Shown here one piece after another: positions 34,304 through 43,051 of a stretch of DNA of 64,000 nt; the stretch's first letter is position 1, and the number at the start of each line of letters is the position of its first letter. Origin of the DNA: Photobacterium kagoshimensis (GTDB taxonomy: Bacteria; Pseudomonadota; Gammaproteobacteria; Enterobacterales; Vibrionaceae); contig NZ_JAKJSO010000015.1 in assembly GCF_050337045.1 (NCBI RefSeq), forward strand, positions 1-64,000, written 5' to 3'. The position numbers were made by a program, and so were the translations under genes. The notes below the pieces were generated by a model, which had not been told where the DNA came from, did not search any database, and was given only the letters and a program-made list of their open reading frames with translations.

Positions 34304-34722
34304 CGGCTTACTTTATAAAATTGATATTATCTTCGCAAAGTTAATAAAGCGGAACAAGCCTACTATTTAATAATGCTGATAAACGCTATACGAATCTTTT
34401 TTGACACGAACAAAGTTGCATTTTATGAGTTAAAATTGACTCTTAAGCTGTTTAATTAAAAAGTGTTTTTGAAGGAAGGTAGTTTTAGTAAACGGCAAAA
34501 TAAGCGGTAAATACTAAGTGTGACTTTACTCTCAGAATTGGAAACATAGATTTCAGACTACATTGTACAACAAGGGTTTGGTATATAGGTATGTAACAAA
34601 ATATTTCCATTTACAATGCTGTAACATTTGGTGTTTATGTCTATTCTTGAAATGACTAGGAATTGTTGTGCATTACTGCGAACAGTTTACGCACAAGGAC
34701 ATAACAATAGAGGTCGGACAAT
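34304..34722. other. intergenic region upstream of ravA
   Basis: About 420 bp, AT-rich, no supported gene on either strand. Presumably holds the divergent promoters of the GGDEF gene and of ravA-viaA. Confidence 0.5.
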
Positions 34723-36372
34723 ATGTTAACAATGGCTAGAACAACACAGCCCAATGGTGCTTTGGTATCAGAGCGGATTCAGAAGCTCATCAAAGCATTA
34801 TCTAATGGGGTCTATGAAAGAGAAGAAACCATTAAGCTCTGCCTACTTGCAGCATTGGCCGGTGAAAGTGCTTTTTTGCTAGGCCCCCCTGGTATAGCAA
34901 AGAGCCTTATCGCTAAGCGTCTTATTCAAGCATTCGATAATAGCCGTTTTTTTGATTACCTGATGACCCGTTTTTCAACGCCTGAAGAGGTGTTTGGCCC
35001 CCTTTCTATTCAGGAATTAAAAGATAACGGCAAATACGTGCGCCTTGTTGATGGCTATTTGCCAACGGCAGAAGTGGTCTTTCTTGATGAAATTTGGAAA
35101 GCCGGCCCTGCCATCTTGAATACGTTGTTGACTGTTGTAAACGAACGTACTTTTAAAAATGGTCAGGAAATTTTGCCTGTTCCAATGCGTTTGCTGATCA
35201 CGGCTTCAAACGAATTGCCCGATGAAGACAGTGGATTAGAAGCGCTTTACGACCGAATGTTAGTACGCGTATTCGTTAACCGTATTCAAGAGAAACAAAA
35301 CTTTAAAGCCATGTTGATGGGGGAGAGCACGATTCAAGAAGTTGACCCTGCCCTGACGATTAAAGATGAAGAATATCAACAGTGGCAAGCGCACCTTGAA
35401 AATGTCGAGCTAGATGAAACGATTTTTGAAAAGATTTATCAGCTGAAAAGCATGATTGAAGAAAGAGTAGACTCAGGTGAGGGGCTGGCTGAAGACAGTG
35501 AGTTATATATTTCAGATCGTCGTTGGAAGAAGTCAGTGCGCTTATTAAAAGCGAGTGCTTTCTTCAATGGCCGAGGTGAGATTAACCCGTTGGATCTGTT
35601 GTTACTGCAAGACTGTTTATGGCATAGCCCTGAATCACGCCATGTGGTGCGTAATATTATCCGTGATTTTGCTACTCAAAAGGCTTTCAACCAAGAAGCT
35701 TCCCAAGCGGATGCCAATGAAGCGCAAGCGCTTCTTGATGGTATTAATAAAGAAGTAGCTGACACATTAAGCATGTCGTTTTCGCGCGAAACCATGATGC
35801 GAAAAGAGTGGTTTAAGTATGATTTCTCAGGCGCTAAACGCTATACGGTCAACCATAATCCGCGCATGATTAAATTGGTGATGCTGCAACAAAATCCATC
35901 GGTGTCCGAACAAGAGAAAGGGGATGGTCGCTGGGTATACGTTGATGGTGATGAGTTTGAAAAGAAAATCAAAACGGGCCAGTGTGATATCTATGGTTTT
36001 GTGAATAAGAATACCAACCTTTGTCGACTACAGTTTGAAGTGGACGCTAATTTACAGTTAGTGATTAAAGATATCGCTAACAGAGCCGTGCTAGTGGGTA
36101 TAGCGGGCTCTCGTGGTATTAGCGCAACTCAGAAAGCGAATTGGCAAAAAGAACTTGATCGAGCATCAGAGAAGGTCGTTGATGCTGAGCATAATATTAA
36201 AAAGTCACGTAGCTCTTTCCATGGTGCATTACCGCATAACTTCGTTGAATCAGAACTGCCTGAGTTGATTGAAAATAGCATAGCAATGGCATCAGATTCA
36301 GTGACTGAGCTAAAACGCCTAGTTGAGAAAGGTGCGTTTCGTATTGCCCACCTTTCAGACTACTTTGCATAA
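34723..36372 (+). CDS. ravA: MoxR-family AAA+ ATPase RavA
   Basis: 549 residues. The MoxR-type AAA+ module (about 15-310) has Walker A GPPGIAKS, Walker B VVFLDEIWKAGPAILN, sensor 1 ITASNELP and SDRRWKKSVRLLKASAF. After it comes the RavA-specific region with a triple-helix/LARA part that in E. coli binds the lysine decarboxylase LdcI. It works with ViaA as a chaperone-like pair linked to respiration and acid stress. ViaA follows 41 bp downstream. A GAGG site precedes the ATG; a second ATG three codons later is possible. Confidence 0.93.
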   Translation: MLTMARTTQPNGALVSERIQKLIKALSNGVYEREETIKLCLLAALAGESAFLLGPPGIAKSLIAKRLIQAFDNSRFFDYLMTRFSTPEEVFGPLSIQELKDNGKYVRLVDGYLPTAEVVFLDEIWKAGPAILNTLLTVVNERTFKNGQEILPVPMRLLITASNELPDEDSGLEALYDRMLVRVFVNRIQEKQNFKAMLMGESTIQEVDPALTIKDEEYQQWQAHLENVELDETIFEKIYQLKSMIEERVDSGEGLAEDSELYISDRRWKKSVRLLKASAFFNGRGEINPLDLLLLQDCLWHSPESRHVVRNIIRDFATQKAFNQEASQADANEAQALLDGINKEVADTLSMSFSRETMMRKEWFKYDFSGAKRYTVNHNPRMIKLVMLQQNPSVSEQEKGDGRWVYVDGDEFEKKIKTGQCDIYGFVNKNTNLCRLQFEVDANLQLVIKDIANRAVLVGIAGSRGISATQKANWQKELDRASEKVVDAEHNIKKSRSSFHGALPHNFVESELPELIENSIAMASDSVTELKRLVEKGAFRIAHLSDYFA

Positions 36373-36413
36373 ATCAGCATATCAGTTGGTACGAGTAACG
36401 AGGATCCTGACTT

Positions 36414-37862
36414 ATGCCAGTATCAGAAAGTATTAATCTTGCAATGATGGTGGCTGAATCAGGCATCGTTGATTCTGCCATTCATGAGCTATTGATGCGC
36501 CCGCAATTAATCATGGCGGCAGAAGCTAATCCCGGTATTAAAACCGCCATGAAAAACCAGATCATCAAGTGGCGTGGTCAGGTACAGCAACGCATTACTA
36601 AAGTTAGTGTCGAAGATCGCTTTAAACAAGAAATAGCACTTTATGAACAAGCCATTAATTGGAATGAAGAGTATTTTATTAGCCAAGCAGATAGCATAGT
36701 AAAGCAGCTAGAAGGGCACTCTACGTTTTACTTTAAAGCCAAATCGCTGGTTACTAAAGAGCATGCTAAGCACAACCCTATGTTCCAGAGCTATTTCTGT
36801 AGTCAGTGGTATCAGCATTTAACAGAAACGCTTAAACAAGCTCAGCTCGATGAGTTAGAACAGCATAAAGAGCAGTTGCTTGCTGATTTATATCAACGTA
36901 TCGAAACCATGCAGCAAATGGAGCAAGTGAGCGATGCGGGTGACGAAACAAAAGTTGGTCGCTTATGGGATATGGCAAAAGCCAAGCTAACCCGTACTGA
37001 TGTCGAATCGATGAAATCGGTCGCTCGTTTTCTTAAACGTAATGATGGTTTGAAAGAGATCGCTGAAAAACTAGGTCGCATGGCCAGCGAAATTGATGAC
37101 CCTAATAAGGAAAGGGTACGTTCAGAAGATATTCGTATGGTGGAAGAGCGTAGCGATAATGTTTCTGACGATATTGTCGGTGTGCACGAAAGTGATGACT
37201 TATCAAAGTTATTGCCGAATGAAACCATGTTTTTGGCATATCCTGAGTTGGAAGTGGTGTTTTATAAGCACTTAGTTGATAAGCGCCTAATGAACTACCG
37301 TGTTCAAGGGACACAGCGCAAACTACGCAAAGTGAAAGCCTATAAACGCCAGAGTAAGCAAGTGGAGCAAGACAAAGGCCCATTTATTGTTTGTATTGAT
37401 GCATCGGGTTCTATGTCGGGCTATCCTGAGCAATGTGCTAAGGCCTTGGCTTATGGTTTGATGCAAATTGCGTTGGCTGAAGATCGTGATTGCTTCGTGA
37501 TCATGTTTTCGACTCAACAAATTACTTACGAACTCACTAAGCAAGATGGCCTGAGTGAAGTGCTAAATTTCTTGTCTTATTCATTTCATGGCGGTACGGA
37601 TCTGTCACCAGTCTTAGATCAGTCGATTGATTTGATGTGTGGTGAAAAGTACAAGAATGCAGATTTAGTTGTGCTGTCTGATTTTATTGCGCCATCACAG
37701 CCAGAAGAAATGTTACGTCGAATTGATAAATTGAAAGCAAGCAGGAATCGCTTTCATGCTGTAACACTGTCGAAGTACGGTAACCCTGCCTTGATGGATA
37801 TATTTGACCATTGTTGGTCTTATCATCCATCGAAGTTCAGCCGTTTAATGAAATGGCGCTAA
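36414..37862 (+). CDS. viaA: VWA-domain protein ViaA
   Basis: 482 residues: an N-terminal helical part of about 300 residues and a C-terminal von Willebrand factor A domain with an intact MIDAS site, DASGSMSG then GGTDLSP and VVLSDFIAP. In E. coli ViaA stimulates RavA ATPase and associates with the membrane and NADH:quinone oxidoreductase. It forms a two-gene operon with ravA, ending at a strong hairpin. Confidence 0.93.
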   Translation: MPVSESINLAMMVAESGIVDSAIHELLMRPQLIMAAEANPGIKTAMKNQIIKWRGQVQQRITKVSVEDRFKQEIALYEQAINWNEEYFISQADSIVKQLEGHSTFYFKAKSLVTKEHAKHNPMFQSYFCSQWYQHLTETLKQAQLDELEQHKEQLLADLYQRIETMQQMEQVSDAGDETKVGRLWDMAKAKLTRTDVESMKSVARFLKRNDGLKEIAEKLGRMASEIDDPNKERVRSEDIRMVEERSDNVSDDIVGVHESDDLSKLLPNETMFLAYPELEVVFYKHLVDKRLMNYRVQGTQRKLRKVKAYKRQSKQVEQDKGPFIVCIDASGSMSGYPEQCAKALAYGLMQIALAEDRDCFVIMFSTQQITYELTKQDGLSEVLNFLSYSFHGGTDLSPVLDQSIDLMCGEKYKNADLVVLSDFIAPSQPEEMLRRIDKLKASRNRFHAVTLSKYGNPALMDIFDHCWSYHPSKFSRLMKWR

Positions 37863-37883
37863 ATTAACGTTTTGCTAAACGCT

Positions 37884-37911
37884 AAAAAATCGGCTTGTTA
37901 GCCGATTTTTT
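37884..37911. terminator. bidirectional terminator
   Basis: AAAAAATCGGCT / AGCCGATTTTTT hairpin with loop TGTT between convergent viaA and the channel-like gene; T runs on both strands. Confidence 0.93.
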
Positions 37912-37928
37912 GTTGTAACTAAGTGCTA

Positions 37929-39035
37929 CTATTCTGCAAAATATTTACTCAGTGCTTGCTTCCATTCTGGACTTTTTCGTACTTTTAATAGCGCGCGGTT
38001 AAGTACTTCTTCATAAGGGCTGTTATCGCCAATCGCAAAGCCGTAATTTTGTTTTTCAAACTGGTAAGGCAGTACAGAAAGGTCAGTATATTTACCATCT
38101 TCCTTGGATTTTTTTATCAGGTATTTTAAGACAGCATCATCGGCAACAATTGCGTCAACTTCTTGTTTGTCTAGTGCGGTGAGCATTTGTTCTGTCGATT
38201 CATAGGTTCTATGGACAATACTGTGATTGGTTAGATATATCGAGGAAGTTGAGGCAAGCTTGGCACCAACGTTTAGATTGGCTAAATCATTCGGGCTTTT
38301 AATGTCACTGCTCAATAATCCTAACGTAAAAGTACTGGCCAGTATTGCGGTAATACTGGCAATAAAAAGCGTCGTCGTAATGGCCAGTAGCACGGTAATA
38401 AAGCGGCCTGTTAATGTTTTGAATTCGTAATAATTAAAAGGACCTTTGGTAATAAAGAGTAGCCCTAATAAGAATCCTTCCAATAACCGCGCCGCGCGTG
38501 ACGGCATTGAGTACAATTTATCATTTACTTTGTGCTCTAGCAGATAATATATTCCCCCCACGAAGGCGGCAGCAGCGAAAATAACCACTAAAATAAATAA
38601 TAGTTTTTTGTTGGTAATGATATTTAACAGTGTCGTTAGATGCCCTTGCTCTTTTACGGCTATTGCGAGTGATGTTTCGTAGAAAGAATGTGTGAAATCT
38701 AGGATGAGCTCACGTTCTTCAGTGATTGAGATGCAGGATACCGCAATATCGACGTTACCAGTGCTTACATCATCAAGCAGCTCTTTTAATTCATGGCTAG
38801 ATATTTCGAAATTCACATCAAGACTTTCTGCCATTTTTTGCCACAGAAATATACTTAGCCCACTATAGGTTCCATTTTCATCCGTCATTACAAACGGAGG
38901 GCAGTCGTAGCTACCAACTTTAACCGTCTGCGTGTTGGCATATGCAGAGCTAATCATCGCGCCAATTAAAACTAAAAATATGGCTAATGTGATGATATAT
39001 GTGGCCAATCGCTGGTATTCACCCTTCATTGTCAC
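37929..39035 (-). CDS. GluR0-like ligand-gated ion channel (periplasmic binding domain split by a pore)
   Basis: 368 residues. After a signal/anchor helix comes lobe 1 of a family 3 amino-acid-binding domain (VGSYDCPPFVMTDENGTYSG ... DIAVSCISITEER). A membrane helix follows (about 140-165), then a re-entrant region and second helix (LLEGFLLGLLFITKGPFNYY, then LLAITTTLFIASITAILAS), and lobe 2 of the binding domain (DIKSPNDLANLNVGAKLAS, DAIVADDAVLKYLI). This S1-TM-P-TM-S2 order is that of prokaryotic ionotropic glutamate receptors. Where GluR0 has a TVGYG-type potassium filter, this protein has TKGPFNYYEF, so selectivity may differ. The ligand is unknown. Confidence 0.8.
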   Translation of the reverse strand: MTMKGEYQRLATYIITLAIFLVLIGAMISSAYANTQTVKVGSYDCPPFVMTDENGTYSGLSIFLWQKMAESLDVNFEISSHELKELLDDVSTGNVDIAVSCISITEERELILDFTHSFYETSLAIAVKEQGHLTTLLNIITNKKLLFILVVIFAAAAFVGGIYYLLEHKVNDKLYSMPSRAARLLEGFLLGLLFITKGPFNYYEFKTLTGRFITVLLAITTTLFIASITAILASTFTLGLLSSDIKSPNDLANLNVGAKLASTSSIYLTNHSIVHRTYESTEQMLTALDKQEVDAIVADDAVLKYLIKKSKEDGKYTDLSVLPYQFEKQNYGFAIGDNSPYEEVLNRALLKVRKSPEWKQALSKYFAE

Positions 39036-39268
39036 CTCCGTTCAATCTCGTAAGTATAAAAGTGATTCTGATCAATGACTGACGTAACAGTGAGACGATA
39101 AAGACGAATGTTAATAGCGAGACTTAGGGGCTAGTCTATCCTTACTATTAATATTGTTAACATAAGCCGCGTAAATACAATACGAATAAAAAGGGCGAGG
39201 CAAGAGCTCCATTGATGAACAGAGATTCTCCCTTCGTGTTTGTTCTTGTGGCTGAGTAGGAGCATAAG

Positions 39269-40765
39269 ATGAAACGGTTGTTGTTATGTTTTTGGATCGT
39301 TTTACTCTGGGTACCATCTTTTACTTATGCAGATGATGTGTGGGTTATTGAAATTAAAGGGGGGATCGGCCCTGCAATAAGTGATTATGTTTCACGAGAA
39401 ATTGTATTGGCCCAAGAGCAGCAAGCAAAATTTATCGTATTGAAAATGGATACCCCTGGAGGCCTTGATACTTCAATGCGAGAAATCATTCAAGCTATTA
39501 CCATTTCACCTATTCCTATTGCAACATGGGTCGGCCCAGCAGGATCTCGTGCTGCGAGTGCAGGAACATACATACTGCTTGCAAGTCATATTGCTTCAAT
39601 GGCACCAGGGACGAATTTAGGCGCCGCGACGCCTGTTTCGCTAGGCGGGCCGCAGCGCGATAAAGATTCTGACAGTAATAACCCGTTTGCACCTAAACAA
39701 GAACAACCTGATGAGGCTTCTCGTTCCCAACCCGCACCTTCCTCAGAACAATCACCATCGGACAGCTCAGATCAAACAGACAAAACAACAGGTACAAATA
39801 AGGATGAATCTGAAGCCGCGGGTAAGCCTGAGCAAACCGATAACGCACCTGGAGAGGGTGATAAAATTGCCGCAAAAACAGCGATGGAAAAGAAGGTGAT
39901 GAATGATGCAGCGGCTTATATTCAAAGTTTAGCCAAGTTGCATGGTCGTAACGAAGTATGGGCGGAAAAAGCGGTTACGGAAGCAGCGAGCCTAGATGCG
40001 GAAAGTGCTCTAGCGAAAAATGTCATTGATTTTATCGCACCTAATCTTGACCAATTGATTGCTAAAGCGAATGGGCGAACTGTGATTGTGAATGGAGTTC
40101 AAAGCGACATAGCCCTCTCTAATGTTGCATACATTGAACGTGAACAAGACTGGCGATTTAAATTACTCACTGTCATTACCAACCCCAATGTTGCTTATAT
40201 CTTGATGTTGATTGGGATATACGGCTTATTGCTTGAATTTTATAATCCAGGGGTAGGGTTACCTGGTGTACTTGGTGGTATTTGCCTCATTTTAGCTATG
40301 TATTCGCTGCAACTGCTACCTGTTAGCTATGCAGGGCTAGGTTTGTTGTTACTGGGTATTGCACTCATGATTGCAGAAACCTTTAGCCCGAGTTTCGGTA
40401 TTTTAGGGTTAGGGGGGATTGTTGCTTTTGTGTTGGGTTCTGTCATGTTGATGGATACCGAAACCCCCGGATTTCAAATCGCTGTTCCGCTTATTGTGGG
40501 GTTAACCGTTGTTTCTGCACTGTTTTTCTTTGTCATTATTGCATTACTGCTCAAAGTACGTCGTCGCCCAGTAACAACGGGCGTGCAACTTATCCAAGGG
40601 CAGATTGCCACCGTGATCTGTGGTTTTCCTGGCGAAGGGAAAGTCATGGTTGATGGTGAGATCTGGCAAGCTCGTTCTAATATGCAATACCAACAGGGAG
40701 ACCATGTTGTGGTGACAAACATTTCAGGTCTATGGCTTGATGTAGAAAGCATTAAGAAGGAATAA
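39269..40765 (+). CDS. long-form NfeD membrane serine protease
   Basis: 498 residues: signal peptide, a ClpP-class protease domain with VLKMDTPGGLDTSM and Ser97 in GSRAASAGTY, the catalytic Lys expected in MEKKVMNDAAAYI (about 208), four membrane helices (about 295-400), and a C-terminal OB-fold (GFPGEGKVMVDGEIW). A low-complexity acidic insert rich in Ser, Asp, Gln and Pro (about 125-205) splits the protease domain. Family members cleave stomatin-like proteins, and a stomatin gene follows 4 bp downstream. Confidence 0.9.
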   Translation: MKRLLLCFWIVLLWVPSFTYADDVWVIEIKGGIGPAISDYVSREIVLAQEQQAKFIVLKMDTPGGLDTSMREIIQAITISPIPIATWVGPAGSRAASAGTYILLASHIASMAPGTNLGAATPVSLGGPQRDKDSDSNNPFAPKQEQPDEASRSQPAPSSEQSPSDSSDQTDKTTGTNKDESEAAGKPEQTDNAPGEGDKIAAKTAMEKKVMNDAAAYIQSLAKLHGRNEVWAEKAVTEAASLDAESALAKNVIDFIAPNLDQLIAKANGRTVIVNGVQSDIALSNVAYIEREQDWRFKLLTVITNPNVAYILMLIGIYGLLLEFYNPGVGLPGVLGGICLILAMYSLQLLPVSYAGLGLLLLGIALMIAETFSPSFGILGLGGIVAFVLGSVMLMDTETPGFQIAVPLIVGLTVVSALFFFVIIALLLKVRRRPVTTGVQLIQGQIATVICGFPGEGKVMVDGEIWQARSNMQYQQGDHVVVTNISGLWLDVESIKKE

Positions 40766-40769
40766 GATC

Positions 40770-41585
40770 ATGTTTACCTATTCGTTAGCGACCATCATAG
40801 TGCTGGTAGTTGCCCTGATCGCCAGCATGTTTAAAGTTCTACGTGAATACGAGCGTGCAGTGGTGTTTTTGCTCGGACGATTTTATGAAGTAAAAGGTCC
40901 TGGTTTGATCATTATTGTGCCAGTGATCCAACAAATGGTGAGAGTGGATTTACGGACAATTGTATTGGATGTACCGACTCAGGATTTGATCACTCGGGAT
41001 AACGTCTCTGTTAAAGTGAATGCCGTGGTTTATTACCGAGTGGTTGACCCCAAAATGGCCATTAACAATGTCGAAAATTACCATGAGGCAACCAGTCAGT
41101 TATCACAAACGACCTTACGTTCAGTGTTAGGGCAGCATGAGCTTGATGAATTGTTATCGGCACGAGACGAATTGAATAATGATTTACAAGGGATCCTCGA
41201 TCAACACACAGATAACTGGGGGATCAAGATTGCCAATGTTGAAATAAAGCATGTGGATTTAGATGACAGTATGGTGAGAGCGTTAGCACGCCAAGCTGAG
41301 GCTGAACGTTCTCGTCGTGCTAAAGTTATTCACGCTACAGGTGAGTTAGAGGCGTCGGCAAAGTTGAGTGAGGCAGCTAAAGTGCTTAATCAATCCCCGA
41401 ATGCTGTTCAGCTTCGTTATATGCAAACCTTGACGGAAATTGCGAATGATCGCACCTCTACCATTATTTTCCCTATGCCCATTGATTTGGTTGATAAGTT
41501 CTCATCACGGCTAGATGTGAGTGCATTATCTGGTGGCAACAAGCCCTCTAAACCGAGCCAGCCTAGTGATAGTGGTGATAACTAA
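40770..41585 (+). CDS. stomatin/slipin-like SPFH protein
   Basis: 271 residues: one N-terminal membrane helix, then an SPFH/PHB domain with LREYERAVVFLLGRF, GPGLIIIVPVIQ, VPTQDLITRDNVSVKVNAVV and YRVVDP, and a helical region rich in Ala/Glu (RQAEAERSRRAKVIHATGE). It likely forms a membrane scaffold cleaved or regulated by NfeD. The 4-bp gap from nfeD indicates one operon, the usual arrangement across bacteria and archaea. Confidence 0.92.
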   Translation: MFTYSLATIIVLVVALIASMFKVLREYERAVVFLLGRFYEVKGPGLIIIVPVIQQMVRVDLRTIVLDVPTQDLITRDNVSVKVNAVVYYRVVDPKMAINNVENYHEATSQLSQTTLRSVLGQHELDELLSARDELNNDLQGILDQHTDNWGIKIANVEIKHVDLDDSMVRALARQAEAERSRRAKVIHATGELEASAKLSEAAKVLNQSPNAVQLRYMQTLTEIANDRTSTIIFPMPIDLVDKFSSRLDVSALSGGNKPSKPSQPSDSGDN

Positions 41586-41615
41586 CAACTGGTTTGAATT
41601 AAACGGTAAAAGTAA

Positions 41616-41653
41616 CAGCACCATGATTGTTGTATGTATCAATCATGGTGCTG
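41616..41653. terminator. bidirectional hairpin between the slipin gene and pelG
   Basis: A 14-bp perfect stem (CAGCACCATGATTG / CAATCATGGTGCTG) with a 10-base loop, centred between convergent stops at 41585 and 41678. Confidence 0.8.
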
Positions 41654-41677
41654 ATTTATTGAGTGGAACTGTATTGT

Positions 41678-43051
41678 TTAAGATCGTTGCAGCATGAAGG
41701 TTTGGTATTCCAAATCGTTAAACTGTTTATCCAGCATGACCAAACCAATGATGGTGGTAAGTAGCATGGTGACAGCAAAACCATAGCCATAGAAAACAGG
41801 GCCAAGTTCTATACTGATATGGGCAAATATGTAGTTACCCACCGCCATGAAAACCGTTAGGGCAAGTGCCGAGTAGCGTTTATCAAGGTAGTACATCACG
41901 TTAAGAATTGACATGACCAATACCTGCAAACTTACCCCCACTAAGTCGACATACAGTAAGTGAAGATAGGAGAGGTCAATGTTTAGCGCGACCAAAATAT
42001 CTTCAGCCCACAGTAGCAATAGGGCGAGGGTCATGCCTTGCACTTTAAATATTTCATAAATACTCTGACGACACGCAAGTACCATACGGTCTTTTAGTAG
42101 GTAAATAGACTGTAGCGTTGCCCCTTCTCGGACTGAATCATAAAATTTTAAACACGCATCAGCAAAATCCGTTTCCATCCTCAGCATAAATACAGCCATA
42201 CCGGGAACAATCGCCAGATAAGCGATGAAGATGGGTAAATCGTAGATATATGACGCGCGAAATAAATCGATAACTTGGTGGGAGGTCTCTTCCCTAAACC
42301 AAAAGACAAACTTATCTAGCCATACGCCAAGGTTGTAGAAAAAACCGCACAGTATTAGCGAGAAGAAGGTTTTCTTCGGATCTAAAAACTCAAACGAGAC
42401 CAGTTGATTGGCGGGGTAGTCACGAATAACGTGGTAGAGGAAGGCAAACGTGAGTAATGCTTGGCATGAGGTAAAAATAAGCATCAAACCCAGCAAGCCA
42501 TCTGAGGTATAAACAAAACTTAACCCGACCATTAAACCATAGCTGATCATCATGGTGATGAAGATACGGTAATACTCTTTCATCCCACTTAAGAAGATCA
42601 AGATTAACCACTGATTACAGAGCAGTACGAGCGAGGTGAAGATGGTGACTTTGACCGCCGGCTCTATATGATCAGAAAAAGCCATGATCCCGCCGCCAAT
42701 GAATGCAGCAAGTACACTGGTGACAAGCATTGAGCCTAATAGGTTAGGGACAATTCTGTGTTCTTGTTTAGCAAAAATAAGATCCGAGATAAAACGGGTC
42801 AGCAATAGCTGGAATAGGCCACTAATGATGAGCGAGCCAGCCATTAGATAAGTGACCAATACTAAGAACTGAACGATGACGTAAGTGGGAAACACCCAAC
42901 CGACACTGAGAATACCAATCGCAAGCAAGGCGAGAATAGACAATACCCAAGGCCCTGAGCTGATTAAGCCCGCGAGACCGTATGCTTCTAGCATTGAAAG
43001 GATGGTGTTCTTTTTTAGAATCTTCCTTAATTCAAACCCGATTCCCGCCAT
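41678..43051 (-). CDS. pelG: Pel polysaccharide inner-membrane protein PelG
   Basis: 457 residues with about 12 membrane helices, beginning MAGIGFELRKILKK, a PelG signature. It belongs to the polysaccharide transporter/flippase-like group and, with PelD, PelE and PelF, forms the inner-membrane complex that makes and moves the Pel polymer. The ATG at 43051 has an AGGAGG site inside the end of pelF, overlapping by 20 bp, so translation is coupled. Last gene of the operon. Confidence 0.93.
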   Translation of the reverse strand: MAGIGFELRKILKKNTILSMLEAYGLAGLISSGPWVLSILALLAIGILSVGWVFPTYVIVQFLVLVTYLMAGSLIISGLFQLLLTRFISDLIFAKQEHRIVPNLLGSMLVTSVLAAFIGGGIMAFSDHIEPAVKVTIFTSLVLLCNQWLILIFLSGMKEYYRIFITMMISYGLMVGLSFVYTSDGLLGLMLIFTSCQALLTFAFLYHVIRDYPANQLVSFEFLDPKKTFFSLILCGFFYNLGVWLDKFVFWFREETSHQVIDLFRASYIYDLPIFIAYLAIVPGMAVFMLRMETDFADACLKFYDSVREGATLQSIYLLKDRMVLACRQSIYEIFKVQGMTLALLLLWAEDILVALNIDLSYLHLLYVDLVGVSLQVLVMSILNVMYYLDKRYSALALTVFMAVGNYIFAHISIELGPVFYGYGFAVTMLLTTIIGLVMLDKQFNDLEYQTFMLQRS

